This document shows, in pieces, positions 35,980 through 48,905 of a DNA stretch of 64,000 nt (positions within the stretch are counted from its first letter, which is position 1; each line of letters begins with the position of its first letter). The notes beneath the pieces are model-generated. The model was not told where the DNA came from, made no database searches, and worked only from the letters and a program-made list of their open reading frames with translations. Source of the DNA: Populus alba (lineage: Eukaryota > Streptophyta > Magnoliopsida > Malpighiales > Salicaceae); the NCBI RefSeq assembly GCF_005239225.2, contig NC_133301.1, forward strand, positions 8,370,318 through 8,434,317, read 5' to 3'. The translations under genes and the position numbers were made by a program.

Positions 35980-36650
35980 AGTGGTATCAAAGCTTGTTTT
36001 GATTGTTTATCATGGCCAATCCAAACTTCTCACCTTAATGTCCTTCTTTAACAAAAGACAACTACAAAACTTGGTGTATTAGAGTAAAAAATTGGCTAGG
36101 TTTGCAAGATGTATAGGAAATGGTTGAGAAAGACTTTGAGGAGCCTATAGAAAGAGCAAAGTTGACTTCAACCCAAAGGGAGGTCGTGCAAAAGACACGA
36201 AGAAAGGATTAACAAGCACTCACAATCATCCACCAATGTTTGGATAATGCCACTTTTAAGATGGTGGCAAACACAACCACCGCCAAGCAAGCATGTGAAA
36301 TTTTACAATAATCAAACTAAAAAACTAACAATGTGATAAAGGTACATTTATAAAAGCTATGTAGTGACTTTGAAAAGTTATATATGTTTGAATCGAAGAG
36401 CATTTCAGAATACTTTACAAGAATATTGACCATATATAATCAAATAAAGAGGTATGAGAAGAAGATAGAAGAGACACGTGTGGTGGAGAAAATCCTACAC
36501 TCCCTGCAAAAAAAAAAATTCTATTATATGATGGTCATGATAGAGGAGTTGCAAAATATGGATGTTCTTTCAATACAAGGTCTCATAGGAAAATTACAAT
36601 CATGTGAGGAAAGAGTTAATGAAATTCAAAAACATATAGATGCATAAGCA
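35980..36650 (+). pseudogene. Second copia remnant: primer-binding site and gag (UBN2-type)
   Basis: A TGGTATCAAAGC sequence at about 35981, matching the initiator-Met tRNA primer site common in copia elements, precedes a gag frame from about 36014. The frame carries NYKTWCIRVKNWL-like sequence, and an open stretch at 36384-36647 contains SISEYFTRILTIYNQIKRY and EKILHSL, typical of UBN2/copia gag. Several stops interrupt the N-terminal half. No protease or pol follows; the remnant ends near 36650. It is a different family from the element immediately to its left. Confidence 0.75.
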
Positions 36651-36659
36651 TATTTTTTT

Positions 36660-39100
36660 TCATAGCATGATGGTTCTGGATATTCCTATTGGCCATGAGT
36701 TTTAATTCATGTAAGCTGTTAAAGGCTTCTTTATTATCTCATATATGATCTACAACATTCCATATGCTATCTTAGTTGTGAAGTTACCATTAGGAGTGAA
36801 CTTCAAAATAATAGATCCTATCAAGCATTACTACAAGGGTGGGAGTTGTAGTTATGCCTAACACAACTTCCAATAAAAACATTTCATCAAATAAGGACCA
36901 CTTCATAGTAATAATATTGGCACAACTCTATTTTAGGTCCAAAATAATATATATATATATTATTGAAAAAATCCAAAAAAACAATAAAATAAAATAAAAA
37001 ATCAATACAAAAAAATATTATTTTTAGGACACGAGAAGATAAATCCTTGACCTGCAACTGGTTAAAATATCAAAAGAATAGTCAAATAAAGATATTTTGA
37101 TAAAATAAGCTGAAGAAAAACTTAATGGAAAGAAAGTTGAGGTTGAAATTCAAACTTGACCAAAACATGAAGAATTAATTAAGTTTAAGGACTTTATTAA
37201 ACTTATAATATGTTTAATTAACTTAATTAAGGACTTAATTGAAGCAAAATTTAACTTTGAAGGCAATTTGGAAAAAATTGGAAGAATTAATTAAGTTTAA
37301 GGACTTACTTAAACTTTTGTTGATTCAATTAAGGACTCAATTAAAAAATAAGTTTGGAAGCCTTATTCGGATCAATTCATAAAAAATAAAATATTAGGGA
37401 CCCAATTGAAACTTAGGATAACCTAATTGGTGCAATCAGGGGTTTAATTGAAAGAACTTCAAAGTTTAAAAAGGTCAATTTGAAAAATCATATAAAACCA
37501 AGGACCAAGATGAAGGAAGCGTGAGCATTCAGAAACTAAAATTGATCAAGTCAAGGGTCAATTTGAGACAAATTAAAAGTTTGATGGTTGATAAGAATCA
37601 AGTTGCATAATCATGAAACCAAGAACTGTGTTGAAGAAGATGCTAAAGTAAGAGGATCCATTTGAAACATTATAAGGGTGAAATTAAAATGATTCTTGAA
37701 AATCAGATTTAATTGAATAAATTCAAAAAATTAAGAGTTGAAATTAAAAAAGAAAAATTAAAACCCTAGTTAACCTAAGGTTTTCCAAAACAACATTATT
37801 ATGTTTAAATAAAACAACGTATTTTGATCAAAATCGTTTATTTTGATTTAAAACAATATCGTTTTATTTTGTTCCTACGCAAAATAATGTAGAAGAACGT
37901 GACGATCACTGTTCATCAACTCCCTCAATTTAAGTGAAATAAAAGACCAAGAAAGGTTGGATCACTAGATGCCTTGCATTGTTCTTGAAAAATCGACAAA
38001 GACAATACCATTCCATTCTCTAAATTATCCTATACCCTCCTCCACACCTCACGAATCCAAACCAAAACTGCGTAGATTGATGGTGAAGATTACCTCCTTC
38101 ATGATCCAACATCCCATATTGGTTTTCCTTACTTCCAAGCCATTTTGAAAACTGTTGAAACAAGCAAATCCAGCTTAGCTTTCAAAACTAACATTAAAAA
38201 ACCATCAGAGACGCTCCTCACCAAGATCATAGAGTTGAAGTTGGTTCCCTGTAGATCAAGAGATGAAAATCTCCAGACTCACTCTCTCCGTGATCATCTT
38301 TCTAATCTATAAATAAAAGGTAACAAGCAAAAAGAAAGAAAAGGGGAGAGAGAGGAAGGCCTTGACGAAAAAAGAAAAGGAAAAGCTGTAATAATTTGCT
38401 TCGATCCCTCCCAAAACCCCCTTTAAAACAGACCAAACAAGCTCTCTCTAGGGATAACCAGAAAATAGGCCACAAACTCGTGATCTCCTTTCTCTCCACC
38501 ATGAAAACACCAAAATCAAAATATCCAAAAGAAAAATCCAGGACATCCTTTTCCAAACCAACTCAGCCGTGTGCAGCAGCTTTTGGTTCCACCATGAACA
38601 ACAGCAGAGGTTCTAACCGACATTCACAAGCTTTATCCTCTCAGTCCAGCACCAGTTCCAATGTCTTCAACTCCTCCATCGATGGTAGCAAAAGGGCAAC
38701 ACCAGCAGTATTGACAGACCGTCTTTAAATCCTAGCAACAGAAAAGAAAAGGAAGGAGAATTGAAGGTCTGGAAGCACATTTGAAAGCAAAAGACCATGG
38801 ACCATTCTATTGCGAAGTGGTGGTGGCGCTAGCAACTTCTCCCAGCAGTTATAGCAGCTAGTATTTGGAAGAAACCTAGAAGTCAGTGGCATATACCGAT
38901 ACTCCAGCTTCTGTGAGGTAGAAAGTTTAGTAAAATTGTGGGTTTCCTTTTATGTGAGTGCTCACCATGCCTCTCTGTGTGTTTGGTTCACAAACATGAT
39001 TTGTCATACGCAATGGATAATAAGATGATATGCATGTGATATTGTGCAATCAAATAAAGTTATGAAGTAATGGTTCTAAATTGGAAAGAAGAGTGAAACT
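36660..39100. mobile_element. Degenerate LTR-type sequence
   Basis: Contains repeated TTAATTAAGTTTAAGGACTT blocks (about 37170-37330) and an AAACAATATCGTTTTATTTTG block near 37851, closely similar in style to 11250-11420. This suggests another copy of the gypsy-type LTR superfamily. Reading frames at 38302-38556 (minus) and 38396-38728 (plus) overlap each other and carry no domain. Confidence 0.4.
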
Positions 39101-39103
39101 AAG

Positions 39104-39978
39104 GCTCCGTTTGTTTGCAGGAAAGTGGTTTCTTTTTGGAAAGTGAATTCCGGGGAAAATGAATTCCTGGAAAGTGAATTCCGGGAAAGTATTTTCCGAT
39201 GTTTGGTAGTGTTATGGAAAATGAACTGGAAAACACTTTCCAGTGTTTGGTTGTGTGTATGGAAAATGAACTGGAAAATAATTTATTAATGAATTAATTT
39301 TTTTTTTCAAGTTTATCTAATATATATAAAATATTTAATATAAAATATTTAATCACTTACAATTGTCATAACCCAATTTTGATCTTTTTATTTTTATTAT
39401 TTAAAAAAAAATGATGAAAAATAAAAATAAAATAAATGAAGGATGAATTAAAATTTGGGTTAAGGGCAACATGATTGGAAGTTTAAAAATTTAATTAAAC
39501 TCTTGACTAGTTTAATTAATTAAATCAAGAGTTTAATTGGAGAATTGATTTAATTAAATTTTAGATTATTTTAATTAATAAAATCAAGAGTTTAATTGAA
39601 GAGTTAATTAAACTTTGATTTAATAAAAAAACCCATTACTTAAATAAAATAAACCAACTCTTTGCATTTTAATTCACTGCTACAGTAGCAGCGAATTATA
39701 ATTCAATGCTACAGTAGCATTGAATTATAATTCGCTGCTACTGTAGCAGTGAATTAAAATGCGATGATACTGTAGTTGTGAATTAAAATTCACTGGCAGG
39801 CGTGCGGAAAGTGTTTTCCTTTCTTTAACCGAAGGAAAACACTTTCCTTTCTCAAGTAAGGATTTTACGTTGACCGGAATTAAGTTTCCGTTGACTTACT
39901 GTTTAACATTTGTTCCCAAACATGGGAAAGTCAGGAAAACGAATTCCAGGAATTCGTTTTCCTTGAAACAAACAGAGC
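39104..39978. mobile_element. hAT-like MITE with inverted ends
   Basis: Left end GCTCCGTTTGTTTGCAGGAA and right end (reverse complement) GCTCTGTTTGTTTCAAGGAA pair almost perfectly. Subterminal GGAAAGTG/GGAATTC motifs are repeated in both orientations, as in hAT miniature elements. TAAG lies at both flanks but a clean 8-bp duplication is not visible. The middle (about 39364-39790) begins TGTCATAACCCAATTTTG, the start motif of the copy A/B LTR family, so a second element may be nested here. Confidence 0.65.
39664..39762. repeat. Perfect 99-bp palindrome (49-bp arms, 1-nt centre)
   Basis: I paired every base of 39664-39712 with 39714-39762 around A39713; all 49 pairs match. The arms contain CACTGCTACAGTAGCAGCG and GAATTATAATTCAATGCTAC, each with shorter internal palindromes. 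It can form a long hairpin in DNA or RNA. Confidence 0.95.
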
Positions 39979-40089
39979 ATAAGGGAATATGTTGTTTTCA
40001 GTTTTTAAAACACTTGAAGAGTTCTGGATTTTTGTTTTTGCAGTACCTGTTTTTTAATCGTCTTAGGGGTGAGATGTGTTTTTAGTTAG

Positions 40090-41078
40090 TGTTTATGGAC
40101 TTGACTCCCTACAAAATCATTTAACTTAAAAGGCTTAAAAGACTTTGGGCTTTCTCTTTTGTTTTGGTTCAAGCTTGCATGACAAGGCCTGCATTAGCTT
40201 TAGGCCGAGTTATAAGCCCAATCTACATGGTTGTGCCGGGCTTTTAAGGCCCATGAAAATTTCAAGTTGTATTTATGTTTTTTTTTAGTACTACAACGCC
40301 TCCATATTATCCTTACAAGGACAGTTACCGGACAGATCTAAGATGCTTTTGAAACCAATTAGAAAACCTCCTCATATACACCTAATGACTATAACTCATA
40401 TATTAGTGAATGCTCTCAAATATTTGATTAACTCGAAGGGATAATCCATATCCAATGTACATTCTTAAGTGTGCATAGGTATTTGTACGTAAACATATTT
40501 TTAATATCACAAGAGTGAAATATAAATATTCTTTTTAATGTGAATTTATAACACAAGATCCAAAATTAAACTAATAAAAAATGAAGAATATATACACTTT
40601 GAAATTGAACATTATAATAAAATAAAGAGCATTAAAAGAAACATTGCAAGACTCCCCAGCCTACTTAAGCAAGCATTAAGAACAAAGTTTATAGAAGCTC
40701 TAGTTACATAAACAACAATAACCCCTCATCCAACAACTATAACTCCCTTTCAACAACAAAATTTAAGCCCCAATTTAATATCTTCAAAAAACCAGTTCAC
40801 GAGCTTCCTATACACTCCATATGTTTTCCCCATAAGCCTACCTCCCGTGATAGGTCTAAGTAAAGAATAAGCTCTAAAAAAGAATCTTGCGAATAGGGCT
40901 TATGACAAATGGGTAGAATTGGAAGAAGAAATAAAGGTGATTTAGGATCTAATCTATATGACCTAGTTAAAGTAGGTGAAATATACCTAGCACCAAAAGA
41001 TTTTTTACTGTCTAAATTTGTCAAATACATAAAAATGCATTACCACTAACTTATCTAAAAGCTTGTTTGGAAAACACA
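40090..41078. other. Intergenic sequence
   Basis: AT-rich, repeat-like, with no coding potential that I can support. Confidence 0.3.
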
Positions 41079-41958
41079 CCCCAAGAAAAATTTTAAGTCT
41101 TGTATTTATGTTTTTTTAGTGTTTTTCCAAACATGGTCTTAATTAAATTTGACGATTTATTTTGCAATTATTTTTTGGCCTCTATTTATTATTTCTCTCT
41201 CATATTTAATATTTTGAATTGTGACGTACATGCAAGATACTTTTCTAGCATTAAATAAACTAATTTTATTTAAAAAATAAAAAATAAAAATCTTTCTTTC
41301 ATAAATAAATTTAAATATTCTTAAATTTCATATAGCCAAATCTCTCAAACAAAAATCATATTTTCATAACAAATACATGGCATGATTTAATGTTTTTTTT
41401 AAAATGCCAAAATTCAATAAAAATAATTTTTTCTTATATTTTGGCATGTCTTTTTAGATTTAATAACAAGTTTATTAAATCCACGAGAACTTGGCTCACA
41501 TTTCAAAAACACCAATAAAACCCCAAGAAAAATTTTGAGCCTTGTATTTATATTGTTTTAGTGTTTTTCCAAACATGGTCTTAATTAAATTCTAACTAAA
41601 TTTGAAGATTTATTTTGCAATTATTTTTTGGCCTCTCATATTTAATATTTGGAATTGTGGCCTACATGCAAGATACTTTTCTAGCATTAAAAAAACCAAT
41701 TTTATTTAAAAAAAACAAAAATAAAAATCTTTCTTTCATAAATAAATTTAAATATTCTTAAATTTCATATAGCCAAATCTCTCAAATAAAAATCATATTT
41801 GCATAAAAAATACATGGCATGATTTAATATTTTTTTTCAAATGCTAAAATTCAATAAAAATAAGTTTTCTTATATTTTGGCATGTTTTTTGTATTTAATA
41901 ACAAGTTTATTAAATGCATGAGAACTTGGCTCACATTTCGAAAACACCAATAAAATCA
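41079..41958. repeat. 442-bp tandem duplication
   Basis: CCCCAAGAAAAATTTT begins at 41079 and 41521. The two copies run in parallel through GTGTTTTTCCAAACATGGTC, TACATGCAAGATACTTTTCT and GAACTTGGCTCACATTTC with moderate divergence. AT-rich and non-coding; possibly an eroded element duplicated in place. Confidence 0.9.
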
Positions 41959-42082
41959 ATTTGTTTATTTTAATGCTATGTATTATGAAATTATACATAA
42001 GATATACTCCAGATATTAATGAAGAGATTAAATTACAATTTTTTTTTGTTTGGAATAGTTAGGCTCAACCCATAATCTCAAG

Positions 42083-42364
42083 ATGATCCACTCTACTTGG
42101 ATGGACCTGCTTTTATCAATAGATAAACCAACGGTTAAAAATACATTATCTTCTTTTGTTTTTAGTGTGCTTTTGAGCCTTTATCTTCTTTCAAGTGCGT
42201 CTTTGAGCTTTCGACCATTTAAAGTAGTGTGTTTCCTAATCTTGTCTCCTTTTGAATGCGCTTTCAAGCCCTCATCTTCTTTTGAGTGTGCCTTCAAGCT
42301 CTCAACCATTTTAGGTAATGCATTTCCTAACTCTACCTCCTTTCACGCATGCGTGCAACAGTAG
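42083..42364. repeat. Degenerate short tandem repeats
   Basis: Units of about 30-50 bp carry GAGCCTTTATCTTCTTTCAAG, GAGCTTTCGACCATTT, AAGCCCTCATCTTCTTTTGA and similar. A 93-codon plus frame spans them, but its protein is just this repeat (Phe/Leu/Ser-rich) and I do not call it a gene. Confidence 0.5.
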
Positions 42365-42539
42365 CCAGCTAGGTCACTGGTTTGGACCAGCGACTTGACT
42401 TTTTTTTTTTTTAAGTTTTAAGATCAGGCTATATAAACAAAAAAAAATGATAAAAAGGGAAAACAAAAAAAATAGTTTTTGTTTCATTTAATACAGAATT
42501 TTATGAATTTATTCACTAGTACTAGAATCACGAACATTA

Positions 42540-42780
42540 TAGGATGACCTTAAAAATAGAACAAAGACAAACTCTTAGCAATTTAACACAAAATCAGCAA
42601 TGCAGCTTGTCTCAGATAAGACATTTAAGGGATGATATTATCTTTCTTTTCACGTAACCAGTCTCTTACCATATAATCTCTATTGATCAGTTAGGATTTC
42701 TAGTAACTATAATACTAGATGGCGACTCCTTAAACTAGATATTTTCTTCTAAAAAACAAAATGTCAAATATTTTTTTTTT
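42540..42780. mobile_element. LTR 3'-end (U5-like) fragment
   Basis: Shares the ordered landmarks AATGCAGCTT, ..TCTTACCATAT.., TTTCTAGTAACTATAATACTAG and GGCGACTCC with the right end of copy B (31050-31190). It is a fragment of the same LTR superfamily. Confidence 0.5.
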
Positions 42781-43437
42781 TCCATTGAAGATTAATTTTT
42801 AATCTGTAACCGCAATATCCAGGTGTAACACCAACCATTATATCAGTCTACAGCACTTCGACATGCATTTTATCGTGTGTGTGTAGTCCAATCGACCTAC
42901 TACAGCCTACGCCTACCCTATATCATGGTAGCATGAATTGATTCCATTCCCTGTTCATCAAGTGTTTATGGTTTGATATTGACCTGCAACTTGGATTTTC
43001 TTAATTAAAGAAAATGAGTCATCGAATATGTTCTGTGCTCCAACTACATGGGAGCATATTGATTATTTATAATCATTTTAATCCCCAAATTGTGTGATAT
43101 AGAAATTGATTGTTCGAGAAACGTTATGCCTATAAACAAGACATAAATATACGGGACAAGCGGCAAATTAATAAGATGCAGCAGGTTTCATAAATATTAA
43201 GGTTGGAGATAGCAAATCTCCAGAAGCAACTCCGTCAACTCCATTGGTTAACATCGTTTTTGGTTGGACTTGAGTTGAAGAGATTACCCTTAAAAAGTGA
43301 TGAAATGACTATCGTGAACTCAACCTGATCATGGAGATGGCGCAATCTCCATCAATCTTTCAACTTGTCGAACAGAATGCTATTCCCCTAAATATTCTGC
43401 AGATCAGAGACGACCCATTTGGCACCTGACAACGGGC

Positions 43438-43445
43438 TATAAATG
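43438..43445 (+). promoter_or_regulatory. TATA box of the Nudix gene
   Basis: TATAAATG lies 56 bases upstream of the chosen ATG (43501). It would place the transcription start near 43470 and give a leader of only about 30 bases. Confidence 0.5.
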
Positions 43446-43500
43446 TATATTTATGCGCATATAGAAATCGACATGAACTCCATAACTTGCTGCAACAAGG

Positions 43501-45600
43501 ATGCTGAGCATGACAGCAACAATCAATGGCTGGCAATGTTCAGGATTTCATTGCAAGCAACATGCAAGGATGCCTGAAATCTCGCTGACATCAAGAGGTG
43601 AGTGATTTTGAAGTCGAGTGGGATCAAATTAAAATTAAGAACATGATAATTTCCTGTGACCGATCGCTCATTGATTAATTTTATGGTACTGTATAGGTTT
43701 CCTAAAGGTTGGTACTCTTGATTCGAAAACTCCAGCTACTGCAGGGCTCAACTCCTCTGCCCTGCCATACGTTGGAGATTATGGCTATGCGAGCAGGAAC
43801 ATGAATAGAGGAGGAATTCATGTTGTGTCGCCGGATTTATCATCACCTTCACCGGGATTTGCAGTGGGATTTCTTGAAGCATTTGACGATGAATACGATG
43901 GAGTCATTATTGATCCAAACAAATTACCTTCCAGTGCTAATGCTTTCGCCTCTGCCCTCCGAGCTGCTTTGTCCAAATGGAAGCTCAAGGTTTGACGACA
44001 TAAACCTATGCATGCACACACGTATATATACTCGAACACACACACGCCATGTCAAGTAATTATAATATTATGAAGCTGCTTGATCAAAAAGACACTCAAA
44101 TGATCAGAATTTAACCGTAATGCAGGGGAGAAAAGGAATATGGCTCAAAATACTGTCGGAACAAGTTGATCTTGTTCCCATAGCGATTAAGGTAAACAAT
44201 TAACTGTGAATTTTTCATTTCTTTATTGTAATATTGTATACAAGAACCCCAAAGATCCCATAAATCGTAGATGAATTGATAATCTGTGGGTTGCCTGGCA
44301 GGAGGGTTTTCAGTACCACCATGCCGAACCAGGATATGTTATGCTCACCTACTGGATTCCTGATTATCCCTGCATGCTCCCCACCAGCCCTTCGCATCAA
44401 ATCGGTGTCGGAGGATTTGTGATTAACGACAAAAAGGAGGTATATGCTCGCAAGAATCTGATTCCCCAGTTTTTCTAAGTATTTCCACCTCCAACTCGAT
44501 CACAGCTTCTCATTAACGTCATTAGGTCCTAGCAGTGAAGGAAAAATGCCCCTGCAGTTGCTCTAACGTGTGGAAGATGCCTACTGGATATATTAACAAG
44601 GTGAGTTGTTTTTAGTCACTTGAATATACACACACTCACCACCTGAAAGCCAATAACAACGTCCGTTTTCAATCTCTTAATAAGTATATGTAAATATCAA
44701 TGTCTCAGTCAGAGGACATATTCTGTGGAGCAATGAGAGAAGTAAAAGAAGAGACCGGAGTAAGCCAAGATACTTGGTTGTCTTTCTTTCTTATCGTTTT
44801 ACATCATCAGTTGAGCTTGCTGGTTAATGTTGTCATCTAGTTCCCCTCTGTCTGCAGGTCGACACAAGTTTCCTTAAGATGGTTGCTTTCAGGTACTTCG
44901 ATTTCTGTGTATTTTGCACACACGCACACGCACACGCACTCTTCATAGTGTTGCTTGTTTCAGTTCAATTAATACGAGGTGAAAACGACCGAGGAAGATA
45001 CCTCGAACCATCCCTTGCCGTCCTTTTCTTTTTTCTTTTAAGGTTATTTATGACTCTACTGCTACAGAACACAAAAAATATTAATAACACCTTTAAAACA
45101 CAGAAATAAGTTTTTTTATGATTGCTGATGCTAATTAATTAAGCCACAAGAATAATTGCAGGCACGCTCACATGCTGGCGTTCGACAAATCAGATATACT
45201 ATTTGTATGCATGCTGAGGCCATTATCTTATGAGATCGCAATCGATGAGAAAGAAATCCAAGCAGCAATGGTCAGTGGTTAATAATCAGCCACATAAAAC
45301 TAATTATGATCTGATTTTTTCATTAATAGTGATTATAACATGATTGATTTTACTGGAGAAAATATGTTGAGCTGGCATCTCTCTGTTTTTTCCCCTTCTG
45401 TGTTTTCGATTGAACAGTGGATGCCACTAGATGAATTTGTGGGGCAGCCATTCTACGAGGAAGACCATCTGTCGAGGAAGGTCATCGGTGCCTGTGTTGC
45501 CGCCTATGAAGATCGTTATAGTGGGTTCACTGCTCATGAACTAACCTCGAAACTTGACGGCCAATCATCGCTCTTGTATTACGACTGTTCTTCCGGCTGA
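43501..45600 (+). CDS. NUDT8: Nudix hydrolase, plant NUDT2/6/7/8/10 group (9 exons, 348 codons)
   Basis: Exons: 43501-43597, 43697-43989, 44126-44191, 44302-44439, 44526-44600, 44709-44759, 44858-44892, 45162-45270, 45418-45600 (TGA); all introns GT-AG, all phases close. The N-terminal half holds VGFLEAFDDEYDGVIIDPNK and HHAEPGYVMLTYWIP, the pre-Nudix fold typical of this plant group. The Nudix box is complete across exons 5-7: GYINKSEDIFCGAM then REVKEETGV, fitting GX5EX7REUXEEXGU, so metal binding and catalysis should be intact. Family members hydrolyse ADP-ribose, NADH and related diphosphates. The C-terminal YSGFTAHELTSKLDG resembles NUDT8/NUDT2. The choice of NUDT8 within the group is by length (Arabidopsis about 369) and is uncertain. 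The ATG at 43501 is the first after an in-frame stop (43483-43485). Confidence 0.88.
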
Positions 45601-45930
45601 ACGTGCCTGTGTGCGTCACGAGGCAGGCTCGCCAGCCATTCTTGACGACCAGAAGCAACACGTTCTTGGAATAATAATGTTTTATTTATCGAACTGATGG
45701 TGGCGTGATGCGTTTTGGAGTAAATGCATGAATGCCATTTTGAGCTTTATTTATTCCAAAATATATTAAAAAAAATGTCTGCACAAAACACTGGAAGGAC
45801 AAGAGGAAAGAAGTCAGTGCTCTGTATACTATTTATAGACTTGAAATAACAGGATGGAATTGTAATTATGTTCTTAATTAAATTAAATATTGTCCATTCT
45901 ATTTAATTAATTCCAACAGTCACACCTATC

Positions 45931-46055
45931 AATAAAATAAATAGTCCGATTGATAATTCTAATTCCGGTGGCATGTAACATTCCGTCATGCTATAAATAA
46001 AATAAATAGTCCGATTGATAATTTTAATTCCGGTGGCAAGGAATATTCCGCCATA
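45931..46055. repeat. 65-bp tandem duplication
   Basis: AATAAAATAAATAGTCCGAT begins at 45931 and 45996, followed in both by TTCCGGTGGCA. Two near-identical copies lie about 330 bases downstream of the Nudix stop codon. Confidence 0.88.
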
Positions 46056-46059
46056 CTGT

Positions 46060-48420
46060 AAATATCAGACCTATCAGGTGGCCTCTCGTAAAGAGGATCC
46101 ACCAATCATAGCAACAGCACCACCTTATTAGACTACTATGGATGAAGCCCATCTTTATAAATAATTGCAAGGAGTGCTTTTTCTTTCTTTCTTTCTTTTT
46201 CTTTTTTGAACGTGGGACAACCTTCTTTTCTATTATTCTTTACAAAATATTCCAACAACTCCGTACTAATTTTTTAAATTTCATTATATTATGTTTATAT
46301 GAAGGTTTTTTTAATTGAGATCTTCAACTAGATACATGCCGCGCTCCACCATGGTTGTTTTTTTAATGTCATTATGCTAAATATATAAGATAACATAAAC
46401 TTTAATAGCTAATAATATATATAAAAAAAAAAAATTAACACTAATCATGGTTTTAAGATATAAGGTTTTAATACACAACCAATACAATGAAAGTGGAATC
46501 AAAATAAAAATCAAAGCTTATCCATTGCAATTTTTTCAAGTCCATATAATATAGGTCTAGCATGCTTGCCGACCCAAGATGCTGGACCTAAGTAGCTTGG
46601 GTCTGCTTAGGTCTGGTATAGGCACTTGAACTTGGTATAATTGCCTTGAGTCTGACAATTAGGATTTGCATAATTTTCGTGAGCCTAGTAAAAGTAATAA
46701 TTTTGTTAAGAATCAAAATACTCATGTAAATGTGTTGAATGGTCTTAAAACATCTAACTAATAATTCCTTGTGAACTTGATGTATTGTTAAGAAAAAAAA
46801 TAACAAATATCTCTATCAAAAATTGCTAAATTCTAATAAATAGATGTAGAATATAAGCTAAGCTCTGCTTTATTGATATCAATTTTTAGAAGCATGGCCG
46901 CACTAATGTAACTTTAAAAAACTCTGATCAAGAATAAAGAAAAAAAAAATACTCTTGCAAGTTTCTCTTGTTAACAACAAGGATATACTTATTGTCCTCC
47001 AATAAAATTTTGATTCAACATACTCAAAGTTCTCATATTCCACCCATTAATTTATTGTCCAAACTTTTTGTTACCCATCTCTAATCCTCCTACTTGGTTC
47101 TGGCGTGGTTGCCAGACCCAGGGTGCTTGGGCATGGAATACTTGTCAGGCCCAAGTATCTTTTGTCTCGTCCAATTCCCTTTTATTCTCTTCATGATCTA
47201 AGTTGTAAGCACTTAAAAGAATAGGAGAGAGAAGAAGCAATGAATGATAAGTAAAAAAAGCCAAAGAAACGTTTTTTTTTTCTCACGAAAAGATGAGAAA
47301 TTGAAAGTAAAATTACTATTAAAATCTACAGTAAAAGATCTCTTGATCCATAGTGATTTTCTCACACCATTTAGCTTTTGTTAAAATAAAAAAAAAATAA
47401 GTTCGGTAAAATACAAGTTTGACAGACCGCATGTTGGGGTGGCTAGATTTGCGATGATGGGTGTTAGATATGTGACAAAATGAGGGGGAGGAAAGATGTT
47501 TTTTTATAGATAGAAAAGGAAAAAAAAGAAAAGAAATAGGGAGGGGAAAATAGGGGTGTGTTGCTGTTATAATTTTAATATTATCAATGAATTCCCCGAT
47601 AAAATTAGCAATAGTAAATTATCATTAGTAATTCCATCAGAAATATTACTATGTTAGATTTGCTAATGGAATTAACAAGAAAATACCTACTTATTTTTTT
47701 TTTAATTCTTTGAATTCCACTAGTAATTCCTTTGGTATTTACCAATAGAGATTTTTCTATCGGTTATTACCAATAGAAATATCGACATGATTTTTGGTCG
47801 GTAAATGTCATCGCAATTTACATATGATATTTTTTTTCATTGGTATTTCCATTGATATTTGACAATTTTCTAATAGTGACTTTGATGAAAATGATGGTTA
47901 TTTGTTGCTAATTTCAATTACAGATGGTGACATTATTTCCATTCCTTCAATAAATAATTTTTGGATTAATTGGTTTTTAATATACGAATGTTCATTTCAT
48001 TTGACTTTAAATAGAAATTGATTTCATACATATGAATCTTGAAAAGTTCATATTATTCATTTTAAAGTTTGTCATAACTCGTTTTTGAATCGTGATTCTA
48101 TACTTTATTTTATATAAAAGTTACAAAAAATAAAAATATAAAAACAATTCCTTCTAATAATTGATCAATTTTTCAAAGTTGGATTATCACAAATCACAAT
48201 TAATCCATTTTTATGTCTTATTAGTCTCTTTAGTGTTAGAAAAATGTTCTCCTCCATGCGAAATAGAGGGGCATATGATCATTGTTGTAGCATTTCCAAT
48301 AACACACTATGCCTTATGACTTCTTTAATTTATTTAGAATCTTTAATTGTTGTTGGTGAATAAGTTGATGCAATAGAAAATGATTGGTAAAATAAAATGA
48401 AAATAGAGAAAATGAACAAG
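46060..48420. other. Repeat-derived intergenic sequence
   Basis: AT-rich. Around 47580-47880 short motifs such as ATTCCATCAG, TACCAATAGA and TCGGTAAATG recur in both orientations, suggesting a decayed DNA transposon end. No gene is supported. Confidence 0.3.
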
Positions 48421-48469
48421 TTATATGCTTTTAAAGCAAAAAAAGTAGGTTGTTTTCCAATCAAGTGAT

Positions 48470-48905
48470 TGAGTTGGATGTACATGCATAAGGAATAGTT
48501 TTCTAATCGTAGGAAATCAAAGTTACAACCTCATGGTGATGTTCCATTCCAAGTTTTGAAAAGGATTAATGACAATGCTTACAAAGTTAATCTTCTAAAT
48601 GAGTATGATGTTAGTACTACTTTTAATGTTGCTGATCTTACTTTGTTTGACACATGTTTTGATTCGAGGTTGAAAACTTTTAAGAAGAGATAGAATAATG
48701 TGGATCAGCCCACGAACACTAAAGACCCATTATAAGGTCCAAAGCAAAGGCATTGAAAGAAAATATTGAATAGATTGGTTGTGCAAGTTTTTGACAAGGC
48801 TGATCTTGGGGATCCTTTAAAGCATTAAGAGGAGGCCTTAACACGTTTAATTCATGTGCAAGAGGGATCCAATCGACCCTTATTTGGGTCATGAAGTTTC
48901 GATAA
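48470..48905 (+). pseudogene. Ty3-gypsy integrase C-terminal (GPY/F-type) remnant
   Basis: A plus-strand frame reads KLQPHGDVPFQVLKRINDN, AYKVNLLNEYDVSTTF and NVADLTLFDTCFDSR, matching the module after the integrase core in plant gypsy elements (usually ..GDGPFQVL..NDNAYK.. and FNVADLSPF). Stops occur near 48499 and 48691. After this a GPKQRH..ILNRLVVQVF-like tail corresponds to the family's GPITRARAK region. Only this 3' portion of the polyprotein remains. Confidence 0.8.

Noticed and set aside
38302..38728. Overlapping 84- and 110-codon frames on opposite strands
   Set aside because: Sequence is leader-like or LTR-like; neither frame has a domain and they shadow each other.
42083..42364. 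93-codon plus frame
   Set aside because: The protein is the translation of a short degenerate tandem repeat.
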